A DNA stretch of 64,000 nucleotides from Gammaproteobacteria bacterium (GCA_028821195.1 JAPPHB010000083.1:86729-150728), one strand, 5' to 3'; positions 49,645 through 58,124 are shown, counted from the first letter of the stretch. Numbers and translations are program-made. The notes: generated from the letters alone by a model not told the origin.

Positions 49645-50050
49645 CCCAGTTCCGCTGACACAACTCGATCCACAACGCTTCCACCCTCGATCCAGGCGCG
49701 ACGAACAGCAGAGCCTTGCCCGGTGTCAAGCGGTCGAGGTACGCCTTTGGCTGATTGTGAGTCAGGCCGGCCCAGAACTTCGCCTCGATAAGGACGGTCT
49801 CCTCGCCCTGCTGATCCGAGCCTGCGAGATCCGGGCGGGTTCCATCTTCGCTATCAACCTGGGTGGCAACGCGTGCGATCGGTCCGACATCCACGCCTCC
49901 ATCCCGCAACAGATGCCGCAGAGCGTTGCGGGTCACTTCCGACCTGAGGATGAATCCGAGCGCCTCGACAGCGATGTCCTCGTGGCGATCGGACAGCCTC
50001 CACGCCAGATGAGCCAAGAGTGTGTCGCGTCCGTTGTCGGGTATCGTCAA
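49631..50050 (-). CDS. N-terminal part of a split PD-(D/E)xK nuclease-like protein
   Basis: The frame reads DTLLAHLAWRLSDRHEDIAV, then EALGFILRSEVTRNALRHLL. It continues with the candidate nuclease core RPDLAGSDQQGEETVLIEAKFWAGLT, in which D and E-x-K match a PD-(D/E)xK site. It stops with QRNWGGCP just after SRVEALWIEL. The start is uncertain; the TTG at 50050 follows a GGAGGA too closely, and other TTG codons lie upstream. Removing one G from the GGGG near 49645-49650 would join it to the downstream frame. A defence or DNA-repair role is plausible for such nucleases but unproven. Confidence 0.6.
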   Translation of the reverse strand: MTIPDNGRDTLLAHLAWRLSDRHEDIAVEALGFILRSEVTRNALRHLLRDGGVDVGPIARVATQVDSEDGTRPDLAGSDQQGEETVLIEAKFWAGLTHNQPKAYLDRLTPGKALLFVAPGSRVEALWIELCQRNWGGCP

Positions 50051-50185
50051 TCCTCCAGTTGTCCGGGCATTGCTGCGTCCTCGTGCGTCCAACGTAACGT
50101 GGGGCTCTCGCTGGAGGCCGTCGGGTGGCGCTTTCTCGGTGTCTGATCCCTCCAGTCCTCCTCCGTTTCTACCCCTCCAAGCGCT

Positions 50186-50234
50186 GTTGCATTTCGAGAA
50201 AGGCAACAATTTGTTGCCTTTTGAGATTGGCAAC
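50186..50234. repeat. Two near-identical 22-bp palindromic repeats (operator-like)
   Basis: 50186-50207 and 50213-50234 both read GTTGC-(12 bases)-GCAAC; they differ at only a few inner positions and are separated by AATTT, giving a 27-bp period. The inner halves also form a perfect 11-bp inverted repeat, AAAGGCAACAA / TTGTTGCCTTT, at 50199-50221 around one T. This is the most regular structure in the 315-bp gap between the nuclease-like gene (leftward) and the lyase-like gene (rightward). It looks like a tandem binding site for a dimeric regulator. Confidence 0.7.
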
Positions 50235-50365
50235 ACTCCACGGAGGGTCTGGTGGGCGAAGACCCAGCGCATCCGGACCGCTTTCGGGGCACGCGGCCAT
50301 CCCCCACATTGCCCGTTCAACCCTCCTGACCGTTCCTGCGTGCTTCCACGATCGGAGATGAGACG

Positions 50366-51370
50366 ATGAAGAAGCTGTTTCTGCTCGCCCTGTCCCTCAC
50401 CTTCGCGATGCCCGTCTTCGCCCAGAACCACGCGCCCAACCCCTACCGCGCAGTGCCGGACGTGTGGGGCGAGCTGCCCGAGGGCCGCTCCTGGGGCTCC
50501 ACCAGCGCCGTGTATCCCGCCGCGGACGGCAACATCTGGGTGGCCGAGCGCTGCGGCGAGAACACCTGCGTGGGCCACGACGACCTCGATCCGATCCTGC
50601 TCTTCGACGTCGACGGCAACCTGCTGCGCAGCTTCGGGGCGGGGATGTTCGAGTGGCCGCACGGCATTCACGTCGACCCCGATGGCAACCTCTGGGTCAC
50701 CGACGCGCGCGGGGGCGAGGGGCGCGGCCACCAGATACACAAGTTCACCCCCGACGGTGAGCTGATGATGAGCCTGGGTCAGGCCGGTGTGGCCGGCGAC
50801 GGACCCGACACCTTCGATCAGCCCTCCGACGTCCTCGTGGCACCCAACGGCGACATCTTCGTCGCCGACGGTCACGGGGCGGGCGGCAACAACCGCATCG
50901 TCAAGTTCAACAGCGCGGGCGACTTCATCATGGAATGGGGCTCCACCGGGTCCGAGAACGGCCAGTTCCGCGATCCCCACGCCCTGAGCATGGATTCGCG
51001 CGGCCGGCTCTTCGTTGGGGACCGAAAAAACAACCGCCTGCAGGTCTTCGACCAGGACGGCAACCACCTCGACACCTGGACCCAGTTCGGCCGCCCCAGC
51101 GGGCTCTTCATCGACGACAACGACGTGCTCTATTCCGCCGACTCCGAGTCCTCCACCGGCGGCGGCATCCCCAACGCCGGCTGGGTGCGCGGCATCCGCA
51201 TCGGCAGCGTGGTGGACGGGCTGGTCACCTCCTTCATCCCCGACCCCGACTGGCACGTCTACGTGCGGGGCACCACCGGGGCCGAAGGGGTGGCCGCGGA
51301 CGCCTTCGGCAACGTCTACGGGGCGGAGGTGGGACCGCGCATGCTGCGCAAGTACATGCGGGTGCGGTAG
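50366..51370 (+). CDS. Exported NHL-repeat protein, peptidyl-amidating-lyase-like
   Basis: A signal peptide (LFLLALSLTFAMPVFA, cleavage near 20) precedes a six-bladed NHL propeller of about 310 residues. Repeats such as WPHGIHVDPDGNLWVTDARG, QPSDVLVAPNGDIFVADGHG and DPHALSMDSRGRLFVGDRKNN are evenly spaced. The pattern GVAxDxxGNVYGAE at the end is typical of bacterial proteins annotated as peptidyl-alpha-hydroxyglycine alpha-amidating lyase. The hydroxylating monooxygenase partner is absent nearby, so a true amidating role is doubtful. GGAG precedes the ATG at eight-base spacing. Confidence 0.85.
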   Translation: MKKLFLLALSLTFAMPVFAQNHAPNPYRAVPDVWGELPEGRSWGSTSAVYPAADGNIWVAERCGENTCVGHDDLDPILLFDVDGNLLRSFGAGMFEWPHGIHVDPDGNLWVTDARGGEGRGHQIHKFTPDGELMMSLGQAGVAGDGPDTFDQPSDVLVAPNGDIFVADGHGAGGNNRIVKFNSAGDFIMEWGSTGSENGQFRDPHALSMDSRGRLFVGDRKNNRLQVFDQDGNHLDTWTQFGRPSGLFIDDNDVLYSADSESSTGGGIPNAGWVRGIRIGSVVDGLVTSFIPDPDWHVYVRGTTGAEGVAADAFGNVYGAEVGPRMLRKYMRVR

Positions 51371-51470
51371 CGGCGAGGAAACCTCTTACGAGAACGAGCC
51401 ACTATCACGAGAATCGATTTTTGGCTCGCAGCAAACTCGAACCAGCCGTGCCCCAGCAGGAGGTAGTGCG

Positions 51471-52799
51471 ATGAAACGAGTCGCCTGGCAGATCGTGGCT
51501 ACCCTGCTCGCCGTCCCGGCCGTCGCGCAGGACCAGCCGTTGACCCTGGACATGACCGAGGTCTATCGCGCAGGCGGCGCGGACGCGCAGGAGGAGTGGG
51601 CCTTCTTCGGGCCTGGGCTGCAGCTGCGGTTCGACGGGGCCGGCAACCTGGTCGTACTGGATGTGCTGGAGAGTCGGGTCGTCGTCATCGGACCCGATGG
51701 CCAACTTGTGCGGTCCGTCGGCCGCAAGGGCGAGGGGCCGGGCGAGTTCCGGATCATCATGACCCTCGCGGTGTGGCGCGATGGTCGCATCGCCGTGCCC
51801 GACCAGCGCCATGCCGCGATCCAGGTGTTCAGCCCGGAGGGCGAGCTCGAGCGGTTCGTCAGGATGGATGAGGAGGACAAGCCTCTATCCATGGCCCTTG
51901 GTCACCAAGAGATCCGGGCCGATCAGCGAGGGGAGAGGCTCATCGCGCAAGGCGTCGGCGGCGTGCTGGTCGCAATGGCGAACCGTGCGAATCGGCGGAT
52001 GGGGCATCAGGAAGACGAGACTCCGTCGGGCGTCGACGACCGCGCGCTGGAGACACTGGACTTCTCCGGCGACGTGGTGGTATCAAGGCCGATCCTGCAG
52101 GGATGGAGAGCCCCTCGCCCGGAACCCGGGCTGTCACCCCCCGATGAACAGGATTGGGGGAAGGTGGTCGCGTCTATGGAAGACCGGTACTTCGAGCCGG
52201 GATTCCACTGGGATGTGCTGCCCGACGGCACCATCGCCTACTCCGACTCCACGGCCTATGCCATCAAGCTCGCCTCGCCCGAGGGATCAGTGACCGACGT
52301 GCTGAGACGGCCGCTCTCGCCGCAACCGGTTTCTGCGCGCATCCGGCGAGCAACGATCGCCTACCAGCTCGAGCGCTTCAACGAGCGTTACGAGACGGCT
52401 CCCTCGACAGGTCTTCCTTTCATGGCGCCGGATCCGGAAGGGCGCCGGCGGAGGATTCGGGAGCGCGGGTTCTACCACGAAATCCCCGTAGTGCGGGGGC
52501 TGAAGGCAACCTGGGACGGCGGGCTGTGGATCCAGCGCCGCGGCGGGGATCCATGGGACGACGACGGCCCCATCGATGTCTTCAACGCGGATCGCGAGTA
52601 CATTGGCACACTGCCCGCCGGTGCCCCGGGGATGCCGGTGGCGTTTGGACCCGATGGTCTCGTCGTCCACCTGGAACGCGATGAACTGGACGTGCCGACG
52701 CTCGTGGTGAGCCGGCTTACCTCCGCCAGACCCCAACCCCGTTCTCGTACACGATCTCCGTCCCAAAGGGCCGCGACAGCTCCGCCAGGTGCTCGATAA
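51471..52799 (+). CDS. Exported six-bladed beta-propeller protein
   Basis: This 442-residue protein has a signal peptide (IVATLLAVPAVAQ) and a propeller with FFGPGLQLRFDGAGNLVVLD and VVVIGPDGQLVRSVGRKGEGPGEF (the GxGPGEF motif of this class), then IAVPDQRHAAIQVFSPEGEL. It is related in pattern to the tandem pair at 56.9-59.4 kb but lacks their lipobox. AGGAGG lies eight bases before the ATG. The last 25 or so residues (RPQPRSRTRSPSQR) are atypical and overlap the convergent capA-like gene by 83 bp, so the original stop may have been lost. Confidence 0.82.
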   Translation: MKRVAWQIVATLLAVPAVAQDQPLTLDMTEVYRAGGADAQEEWAFFGPGLQLRFDGAGNLVVLDVLESRVVVIGPDGQLVRSVGRKGEGPGEFRIIMTLAVWRDGRIAVPDQRHAAIQVFSPEGELERFVRMDEEDKPLSMALGHQEIRADQRGERLIAQGVGGVLVAMANRANRRMGHQEDETPSGVDDRALETLDFSGDVVVSRPILQGWRAPRPEPGLSPPDEQDWGKVVASMEDRYFEPGFHWDVLPDGTIAYSDSTAYAIKLASPEGSVTDVLRRPLSPQPVSARIRRATIAYQLERFNERYETAPSTGLPFMAPDPEGRRRRIRERGFYHEIPVVRGLKATWDGGLWIQRRGGDPWDDDGPIDVFNADREYIGTLPAGAPGMPVAFGPDGLVVHLERDELDVPTLVVSRLTSARPQPRSRTRSPSQRAATAPPGAR

Positions 52800-54138
52800 C
52801 CCTGCGGCCGAGGTCCTCCGGCGCGATGCGCGGCGTGCCGCGCTGTGACCTGGGCGCCTTCCAGCCCAGCTCGATCGGGTGGAAGACGATCTCCACCGCC
52901 TCGCTTCCCTCGAAGGTCACCACCGGCACCACGCTCTCGTACCAGCGCGAGTCGGTCGGGAAGCCGGTGGTGGGGTTTCCGTCCTCGTCGACCCGGAAGC
53001 GGGTGTCGTAGATCTCCGAGGCGAGCCGGTCCAGCGGGAGGCCGTAGCGGTCGCGCTGGTCGGAGGGCATGGGGTCGATGGTCTCGTTCTGGAAGATGAA
53101 GTCGCCCAGCGAATAGAAGATGGGCCGGCCGTTGTGTATCTCCACGCCGCGCAACTGGTGGGGTCCGTGGATGATGAAGGTGGCGGCGCCGGCGTCGATG
53201 ACCTGGCGCGCAAACTCGACCATCCAGTCCGGCGGCGTCATGAAGGCGTTGCCGGGTTCGTGCGAATGGCTGTTGGCCACGACGTAGTCGCCCTGATCGG
53301 TGGCGTTGCGCACCTCGTGCAGCACCCGCTCCCGGTCGACGTCGTTCAGCGAGACGACGCTGCGGTCCTCGTCGCCGGGATAGACCGTGATCCCGAACGC
53401 ACGTACGGGCACGCCCTCGTCCGCGGCCACTTCGATTCCCTGCGCCCGCGCCACCTCCCGCAGGGCCTCCATGGTCGCGGGCGACCCCTCGTGGCGGGTG
53501 CTCAACCGTAGCGCGTTCAGCCCCGGGCGGCCCTGGACGGTGGGCCCGGCCCGCCCGGCGCGCGACATGGGCGTGTGGGTCGATGCCATCCCGATGAGCG
53601 CGATGCGTCCCTTGGGCGTTTCGAGATACCCCGGACGGCTGGCCCATCCCAGGTTCTCGCCCGCCCCAGCATGCACAAGCCCCCACTCGTCCATCAACTG
53701 GCCGGTGAGGCGCATGCCCTCCACCCCGTAGTCGGTGGTGTGGTTGTTGGCCCGGTTGAAGAGGTCGAACCCCATGTCGACCAGGTCCTTCAGCGTCTCG
53801 GGCGAGCCCACCTCGTAGTTCCCCCCGTTCTCGGCCGCCGGCCAGCCGGTGAACTCCTGCAGTCGGAAGACCGACTGCTCGAGGTTCATGAAGGCGGCGT
53901 CCGCTCCCCGGATGACGTCGACCAGCTGCTGGAAGGCGGGGTCGCCCGGATGATTGAACTGCATCACCTGCCGGTTCATGATCACGTCGCCCGCCCCCGC
54001 CAGGGTCCAGCGCGTGTCTGCGTCGATGGGCGAGCGGGTCTGAGCGTGTCCCGTCAGAGGGACGGCGAGCGCCAGGGCGGTGGCGAAGATCGTCACGGGG
54101 CTACGCCCGGAACCGGGTCTGGCCAGGATCACGCGCAT
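52717..54138 (-). CDS. Exported CapA-family protein
   Basis: CapA/PgsA-type proteins belong to the metallophosphatase fold and include poly-gamma-glutamate synthesis factors, though many act elsewhere. After a signal peptide (IFATALALAVPLTGHAQ), the core shows LAGAGDVIMNRQV and ADAAFMNLEQSVF. DLFNRANNHTTDYGVEGM and IALIGMASTHTP follow, then VANSHSHEPG and FIIHGPHQLRGVEIHNGRPIFYSLGDFIFQ. The 473 residues are complete, with GGAGG upstream of the ATG. No capB/capC is nearby, so polymer synthesis is unlikely and the substrate is unknown. Confidence 0.88.
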   Translation of the reverse strand: MRVILARPGSGRSPVTIFATALALAVPLTGHAQTRSPIDADTRWTLAGAGDVIMNRQVMQFNHPGDPAFQQLVDVIRGADAAFMNLEQSVFRLQEFTGWPAAENGGNYEVGSPETLKDLVDMGFDLFNRANNHTTDYGVEGMRLTGQLMDEWGLVHAGAGENLGWASRPGYLETPKGRIALIGMASTHTPMSRAGRAGPTVQGRPGLNALRLSTRHEGSPATMEALREVARAQGIEVAADEGVPVRAFGITVYPGDEDRSVVSLNDVDRERVLHEVRNATDQGDYVVANSHSHEPGNAFMTPPDWMVEFARQVIDAGAATFIIHGPHQLRGVEIHNGRPIFYSLGDFIFQNETIDPMPSDQRDRYGLPLDRLASEIYDTRFRVDEDGNPTTGFPTDSRWYESVVPVVTFEGSEAVEIVFHPIELGWKAPRSQRGTPRIAPEDLGRRVIEHLAELSRPFGTEIVYENGVGVWRR

Positions 54139-54163
54139 TGGAATCCTCCGGAAGAAGGCCGAA

Positions 54164-54607
54164 TCACTGGAACCGTGTATCCCAAACTACGTCGACAGTC
54201 TTGGCCACGCTCACGCGCGCGAAATCCGGGTGCAGCGGGTTGAGGATCACGCTCCAGCCCCAGGGCTGCGCGACGAAGGAGGGCACCTTCAGCGCGACGG
54301 ACCGACCCGACTCCACCCACTCCGCGCCGATTGCACGCGAACGAACCGCGTTCCGCCAGTCCGGGTGCTCCATTTCGCCGATTTCGGGCACGGTGCAGTC
54401 CCCCGGAATAACGATGCGCGAGGCGATCTGACCGACGGGCACTTTGCCTGTCGCCGTGTGCGCCAGCTGCTCCAGCAGCGCTCCCTCGCATGCCGGCGAC
54501 GTGTACACCATCCGGACGCCCCGCGGATTCCAGCGCCCGCCGAAGAAGCCCGCTCCGGTCCCATCGAGGGCCGGGAATGGGCGGGGATGGACTCTATAGA
54601 CGATCAA
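54164..54607 (-). CDS. RES-domain toxin
   Basis: RES toxins are ADP-ribosyltransferase-like enzymes that deplete NAD(+) or modify a target in RES-Xre modules. The 147 residues show the R..S..E elements: VYRVHPRPFP, GGRWNPRGVRMVYTSPA and EGALLEQL, then WRNAVRSRAIGAEWVESGRS and PSFVAQPWGWSVILNPLHPDF. It starts with a TTG three bases after the antitoxin stop, an order (antitoxin first) typical for this family. It is less GC-rich than its neighbours. The family call is firm; activity is inferred. Confidence 0.9.
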   Translation of the reverse strand: MIVYRVHPRPFPALDGTGAGFFGGRWNPRGVRMVYTSPACEGALLEQLAHTATGKVPVGQIASRIVIPGDCTVPEIGEMEHPDWRNAVRSRAIGAEWVESGRSVALKVPSFVAQPWGWSVILNPLHPDFARVSVAKTVDVVWDTRFQ

Positions 54608-54610
54608 CCT

Positions 54611-55105
54611 TCAGGCCGGCAGACCGAAGTGCAGCGAATAGAGAATGTGCTCGACCTGACGGGCACCCACCTCCGAAAGCGCCCGATCTATCGGACGCGC
54701 ACCGCCAAGCATGGGGTGCTTGCAGGTCAGCCATTCCGCAGCCGATTCGTCATTCCCCCACACGTACGCGGCCAGCGCAACGACGGAAGCCACACGAAGC
54801 ACCGTCTCGCCTTCGTCCTCCTTGAGCTGTTCCCGCCGTTGCAGCGTGGCTCGGGGTACGATCCCGTTGACATACTCGGAGGAACGCCGGACGCCGAACC
54901 GCTTCAGCTCCGCCTGGAGCTGCTTTACGGCCTCCGTCGGAAGGCCCTCCGCCACAGCTTCGCGGATTGCTTCGAGGCCGGAGCCGTCGCCGTAGACGGG
55001 GTTGGTCTCCCGGACCATGCGTCCGGCGAGTTCCCTGAGACTGAAGGAGTCACTGCAGTCGTGGTGTGGCGTTGGCATCGTCCCGCTTGCTGGTTTGCGT
55101 GCCAT
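54611..55105 (-). CDS. Xre/MbcA/ParS-type antitoxin (DUF2384)
   Basis: This 164-residue protein precedes the RES toxin. Its C-terminal part (AAEWLTCKHPMLGGARPIDRA, then VEHILYSLHFGLPA) matches the DUF2384 toxin-binding domain. The middle (EAVKQLQAELKRFGV, then VNGIVPRATLQRR) is the Xre-like DNA-binding segment. GGAGG lies six bases before the ATG. It should neutralise the toxin and repress the shared promoter; a 12-bp perfect palindrome lies in the leader (55131-55142). Confidence 0.88.
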   Translation of the reverse strand: MARKPASGTMPTPHHDCSDSFSLRELAGRMVRETNPVYGDGSGLEAIREAVAEGLPTEAVKQLQAELKRFGVRRSSEYVNGIVPRATLQRREQLKEDEGETVLRVASVVALAAYVWGNDESAAEWLTCKHPMLGGARPIDRALSEVGARQVEHILYSLHFGLPA

Positions 55106-55130
55106 GGCTCGCCTCCGCGACGGACAGACA

Positions 55131-55142
55131 GTTCATATGAAC
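55131..55142. promoter_or_regulatory. Perfect palindrome, possible antitoxin operator
   Basis: GTTCATATGAAC is a perfect 12-bp palindrome located between the predicted toxin-antitoxin promoter and the antitoxin ATG on the minus strand. Position and symmetry fit an autoregulatory operator. Confidence 0.45.
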
Positions 55143-55160
55143 GCTATTGACGTTGGGGTG

Positions 55161-55188
55161 AACCTAATCCATGCCTGTCCCATGTCAA
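55161..55188 (-). promoter_or_regulatory. Predicted promoter of the toxin-antitoxin pair
   Basis: On the minus strand TTGACA (plus-strand 55183-55188) and TAGGTT (55161-55166) are 16 bp apart, about 55 bp before the antitoxin ATG. The -35 is a perfect match; the -10 is weak. Confidence 0.5.
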
Positions 55189-55336
55189 CTGCGCGAGTTT
55201 GGCAGGGATGCCCGGTCCGGGAGCGGTGGGTGAGGCGTGATGTCCAATGCTCCAGCGCGGCCCTGCTTGCGTGCGGGGAGTGCCCGGAGGAATGTTGCGG
55301 GGCGGCAAGACTTCAGGTAACAGGAGAAGAGGCACC

Positions 55337-56836
55337 ATGAGAAGGATCGCAGTCATCAGTTCAGTCGTGTTCGTCGCCCTGCCGCTCCTCGCCTGCGCCG
55401 AGGCGGACGCCGGCTCCGCGGGCTCGGGCTCCGCCGAAGCCGTCGACGGCCCGCCCCTCTACTACCTCCTCAGCGGGCCCGCCAAGAGGTACTGCTCAGG
55501 TATCTGGGTGTCGGAGCGCGACCGCACGGAGGCGCTCTACGGCAGCGTGCTGCACACCGAGGAGCAGGTACACGACTACGAGAGCGGCAGCCTCGCCATC
55601 GATATCGACGAGGACAAACGCATCGTCACCGTCTCCCAGGACGGCGTCTCGGCCCGCGCCCGCCACTTCGGCGACCAGGGCTGCATCATCCTCCCGCCCG
55701 ACACCGACGGCGTGTACTTCACGCCCCGCGAGGTCGTGAGCGCGCTTCCCGACGCCGAATCCACTCCGTGGCCCATGGGCGACATGCTCCCGGACGAGCC
55801 CCTTCCGGACTACGTGGACGCGGAGCTGCTCGACCAGGCCGTCGAGACCTTCTTCACCGAAGGCGACAACCGGGCCGCGTTTATGGTCGTCCACCGCGGC
55901 CGCGTGCTGGCCGAGGACTACGGGCCCGGCATCAACATGCACACCCAGCTCGAGAGTTGGTCGATGGCGAAGAGCATGACCGCAACCCTGATCGGCCGCC
56001 TCATCCAGATGGGCCACCTGGAGATCTGGCAGCCGGCGCCCGTGCCCGAGTGGCAGAACTCGCCCGGCGACCCGCGCGCCGAAATCCGCATCGCCGACCT
56101 GCTGCGGATGTCCAGCGGCCTCCGTTTCACCAACTCGGGCGCCACCCCCGAGCAGATGGCCAAGTCGTTCATCCCCGGGCAGGTGGACCACCGCATGGGC
56201 TACGTGGCCCCGATCGACGCCTTCCAGTTCTCGATCAGCCGCGAAGCCGAGTTCCCGCCCAACACGGTCGGGCGCTACCGCAACTCCGACCCCTGGACGC
56301 TGGGCTACATCGTCCAGCGCACGGTCGAAAACGAGTTGGGTGAGGAGTACCTGAGCTGGCCGCAGCGCGCCCTCTTCGACAAGATCGGCATCCGCCGCTT
56401 CATCATGGAGACCGACCCCTACGGCAACTTCCTCCTTACCGGCTACAACTACGGCACCGCGCGCAACTGGGCGCGGTTCGGGATGCTCTATCTGAACCGC
56501 GGAATGTGGAACGGCGAGCGACTCCTTACGGAGGAGTTCGTTGACTTCGTGCGTTCTCCCGCACCCGCCTGGCCCGAGCCCTACTACGGTGGCCAGTTCT
56601 GGCTGAACACAGCGGACGAGGAGGGCAGGGGAGGGCGAATTCCGCAGCTCCCTCCGGACGCCTACAACCCGTCCGGGGCCGGTCACCAGCGGACCTATAT
56701 CATTCCGTCACAGGATCTGGTGATCGTGGTGCAGAGCCATCGTTCTGCGGCTGCGCACGCCCCCGACCGCACCGACCGCGAGTACGAGGCGCTCGGAATG
56801 GTGGTCAAGGCCGTGGATCCGGAGTGGAACTGGTAG
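55337..56836 (+). CDS. Serine hydrolase of the beta-lactamase fold, lipoprotein
   Basis: This 499-residue exported protein has a lipobox (ALPLLAC, Cys near 20), a linker of about 160 residues, and a class C-like hydrolase domain. The nucleophile motif S-M-A-K is at about 209-212 (ESWSMAKSMTATLIG), and a Tyr-x-Asn motif occurs in VGRYRNSDPW. RIADLLRMSSGLRF and ARFGMLYLNRGMWNGERLL are typical of penicillin-binding-protein-like esterases and peptidases. The substrate could be a D-amino peptide or ester. AGGAGAAG precedes the ATG at 55337; the frame opens 90 bp earlier without a family match. Confidence 0.87.
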   Translation: MRRIAVISSVVFVALPLLACAEADAGSAGSGSAEAVDGPPLYYLLSGPAKRYCSGIWVSERDRTEALYGSVLHTEEQVHDYESGSLAIDIDEDKRIVTVSQDGVSARARHFGDQGCIILPPDTDGVYFTPREVVSALPDAESTPWPMGDMLPDEPLPDYVDAELLDQAVETFFTEGDNRAAFMVVHRGRVLAEDYGPGINMHTQLESWSMAKSMTATLIGRLIQMGHLEIWQPAPVPEWQNSPGDPRAEIRIADLLRMSSGLRFTNSGATPEQMAKSFIPGQVDHRMGYVAPIDAFQFSISREAEFPPNTVGRYRNSDPWTLGYIVQRTVENELGEEYLSWPQRALFDKIGIRRFIMETDPYGNFLLTGYNYGTARNWARFGMLYLNRGMWNGERLLTEEFVDFVRSPAPAWPEPYYGGQFWLNTADEEGRGGRIPQLPPDAYNPSGAGHQRTYIIPSQDLVIVVQSHRSAAAHAPDRTDREYEALGMVVKAVDPEWNW

Positions 56837-56906
56837 GAAGCCAGCGGTGCTTGGAACATCGCAGACGAGTCATTGTGATCGACACCGGTACGTCCATCGA
56901 CAGACT

Positions 56907-58124
56907 ATGACGGAACTCATCATGCGTCGTCCTGCTTCAATTCCATGGGGCATCGCGTTTCTCTGCCTGCTATTCCTGCCTTCCTGCCAGGGTGGCGATT
57001 CAACCCCGCCCCTCGTAGTCCAGCGCGACAGCGCCGGCATCGAGATCGTCGAGGCAATGCGCCCGCTCTGGGGCGATTCCAGCGGCTGGAGCATCGATCG
57101 GGATCCGCTCGTCGACCTCACGCTCACCGGCAGCGGTCCGAACCACGAGTTCTTTCGGTCCGGTAGCATGAAGCAGCGGCCGGACGGCTCTCTCATGATT
57201 GCCAACACAGGTTCGGAGGAAGTACGGGTGTACTCCGCGACGGGCGAGTTCGTGGGGTCGTTCGGTGGGGAGGGCGACGGTCCTGGCGAATTCAGGGGGC
57301 TGAGTGTGATCGAGAACGCCGGGGACACCCTGTTGGCCGTGGATTCCAACGGACGCGTCACATTGGTCGCCCCTGATTTGGCTGTCGTCCGGACCATCAG
57401 CATCGCCCCCTTTACGCTCGACCTTCATTATGTGGAGACCGGAGCGATCCTGCCGGAGCCCCGGGCGCTCGTCTTGCCAGCGACTGGCGTTACCGGGCAG
57501 ATTCGGCGTCCGGTGCCCCTCATCCTGTTCGATCTGCAGGGAGAGCGGATCGACAGCATCGGCGAGATGCTGGGACCCGAACTCCACATGCACGTTCAAG
57601 AGGGCTTCAGCGGTTTCGTGCCAATCTATTTTGGCAAGACATCGCACGTCGCCACCTTTGGACAGCGCATCTTTCGGGGTTCGAACGACGCGATGCAGGT
57701 GGAGGAGCTGGACATGTCGGGGAACCTCGTGCGCATCCTGCGGATTCCAGGCTATCCGCTCGACCTGAGCAACGCGCAGATCACCGCCGAGCGGGACTTC
57801 GTTCTCGGCAGAGGTCCGCCCGGATCGACCTCGCCGTTTCGCCAGGCGTTGGAAAACGCTCCCGCGTCCGACACCCGACCCGCATTCACCGACATTCTCA
57901 TCGACCCGTCCGGGGCGATCTGGCTACAGCTTCACCGCGGGGAGAGCGAACAGGACCAGCCGGGGGAATGGCTGGTATTGGATGCCGATGGAACCTGGCT
58001 GGGGACCGTGGAGATCCCGGATCGATTCACCATGTCGGATATCACCATGGACGCCGTGCTCGGTGTCTGGCGCGACGAACTGGATGTCCAACATCCGCAG
58101 GTGCTGCGACTGACGCGTAACTGA
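56907..58124 (+). CDS. Six-bladed beta-propeller lipoprotein, tandem copy 1
   Basis: This 405-residue protein has a lipoprotein signal (IAFLCLLFLPSCQ) and a propeller of the GxGPGEF class. Its blocks are VVQRDSAGIEIVEAMRPLWG, MKQRPDGSLMIANTGSEEVR and FGGEGDGPGEFRGLSVI. ILIDPSGAIWLQLHRGESEQ and ITMDAVLGVWRDELDVQHPQ complete it. It is clearly paralogous to the next gene over its whole length. Starts at 56907 and 56922 are both possible. Such propellers in this phylum usually lie near transporters or enzymes; here they precede a cytochrome c-PQQ protein. Ligand unknown. Confidence 0.82.
   Translation: MTELIMRRPASIPWGIAFLCLLFLPSCQGGDSTPPLVVQRDSAGIEIVEAMRPLWGDSSGWSIDRDPLVDLTLTGSGPNHEFFRSGSMKQRPDGSLMIANTGSEEVRVYSATGEFVGSFGGEGDGPGEFRGLSVIENAGDTLLAVDSNGRVTLVAPDLAVVRTISIAPFTLDLHYVETGAILPEPRALVLPATGVTGQIRRPVPLILFDLQGERIDSIGEMLGPELHMHVQEGFSGFVPIYFGKTSHVATFGQRIFRGSNDAMQVEELDMSGNLVRILRIPGYPLDLSNAQITAERDFVLGRGPPGSTSPFRQALENAPASDTRPAFTDILIDPSGAIWLQLHRGESEQDQPGEWLVLDADGTWLGTVEIPDRFTMSDITMDAVLGVWRDELDVQHPQVLRLTRN

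Noticed and set aside
50125..50369. Short plus-strand frames in the gap before the lyase-like gene
   Set aside because: Their apparent peptides come from the palindromic repeats and have no ribosome site or family features.
50051..51256. Upstream extension of the nuclease-like frame to 541 codons
   Set aside because: The added part is antisense to the propeller gene at 50366-51370 and then crosses the operator repeats, so it is not coding.
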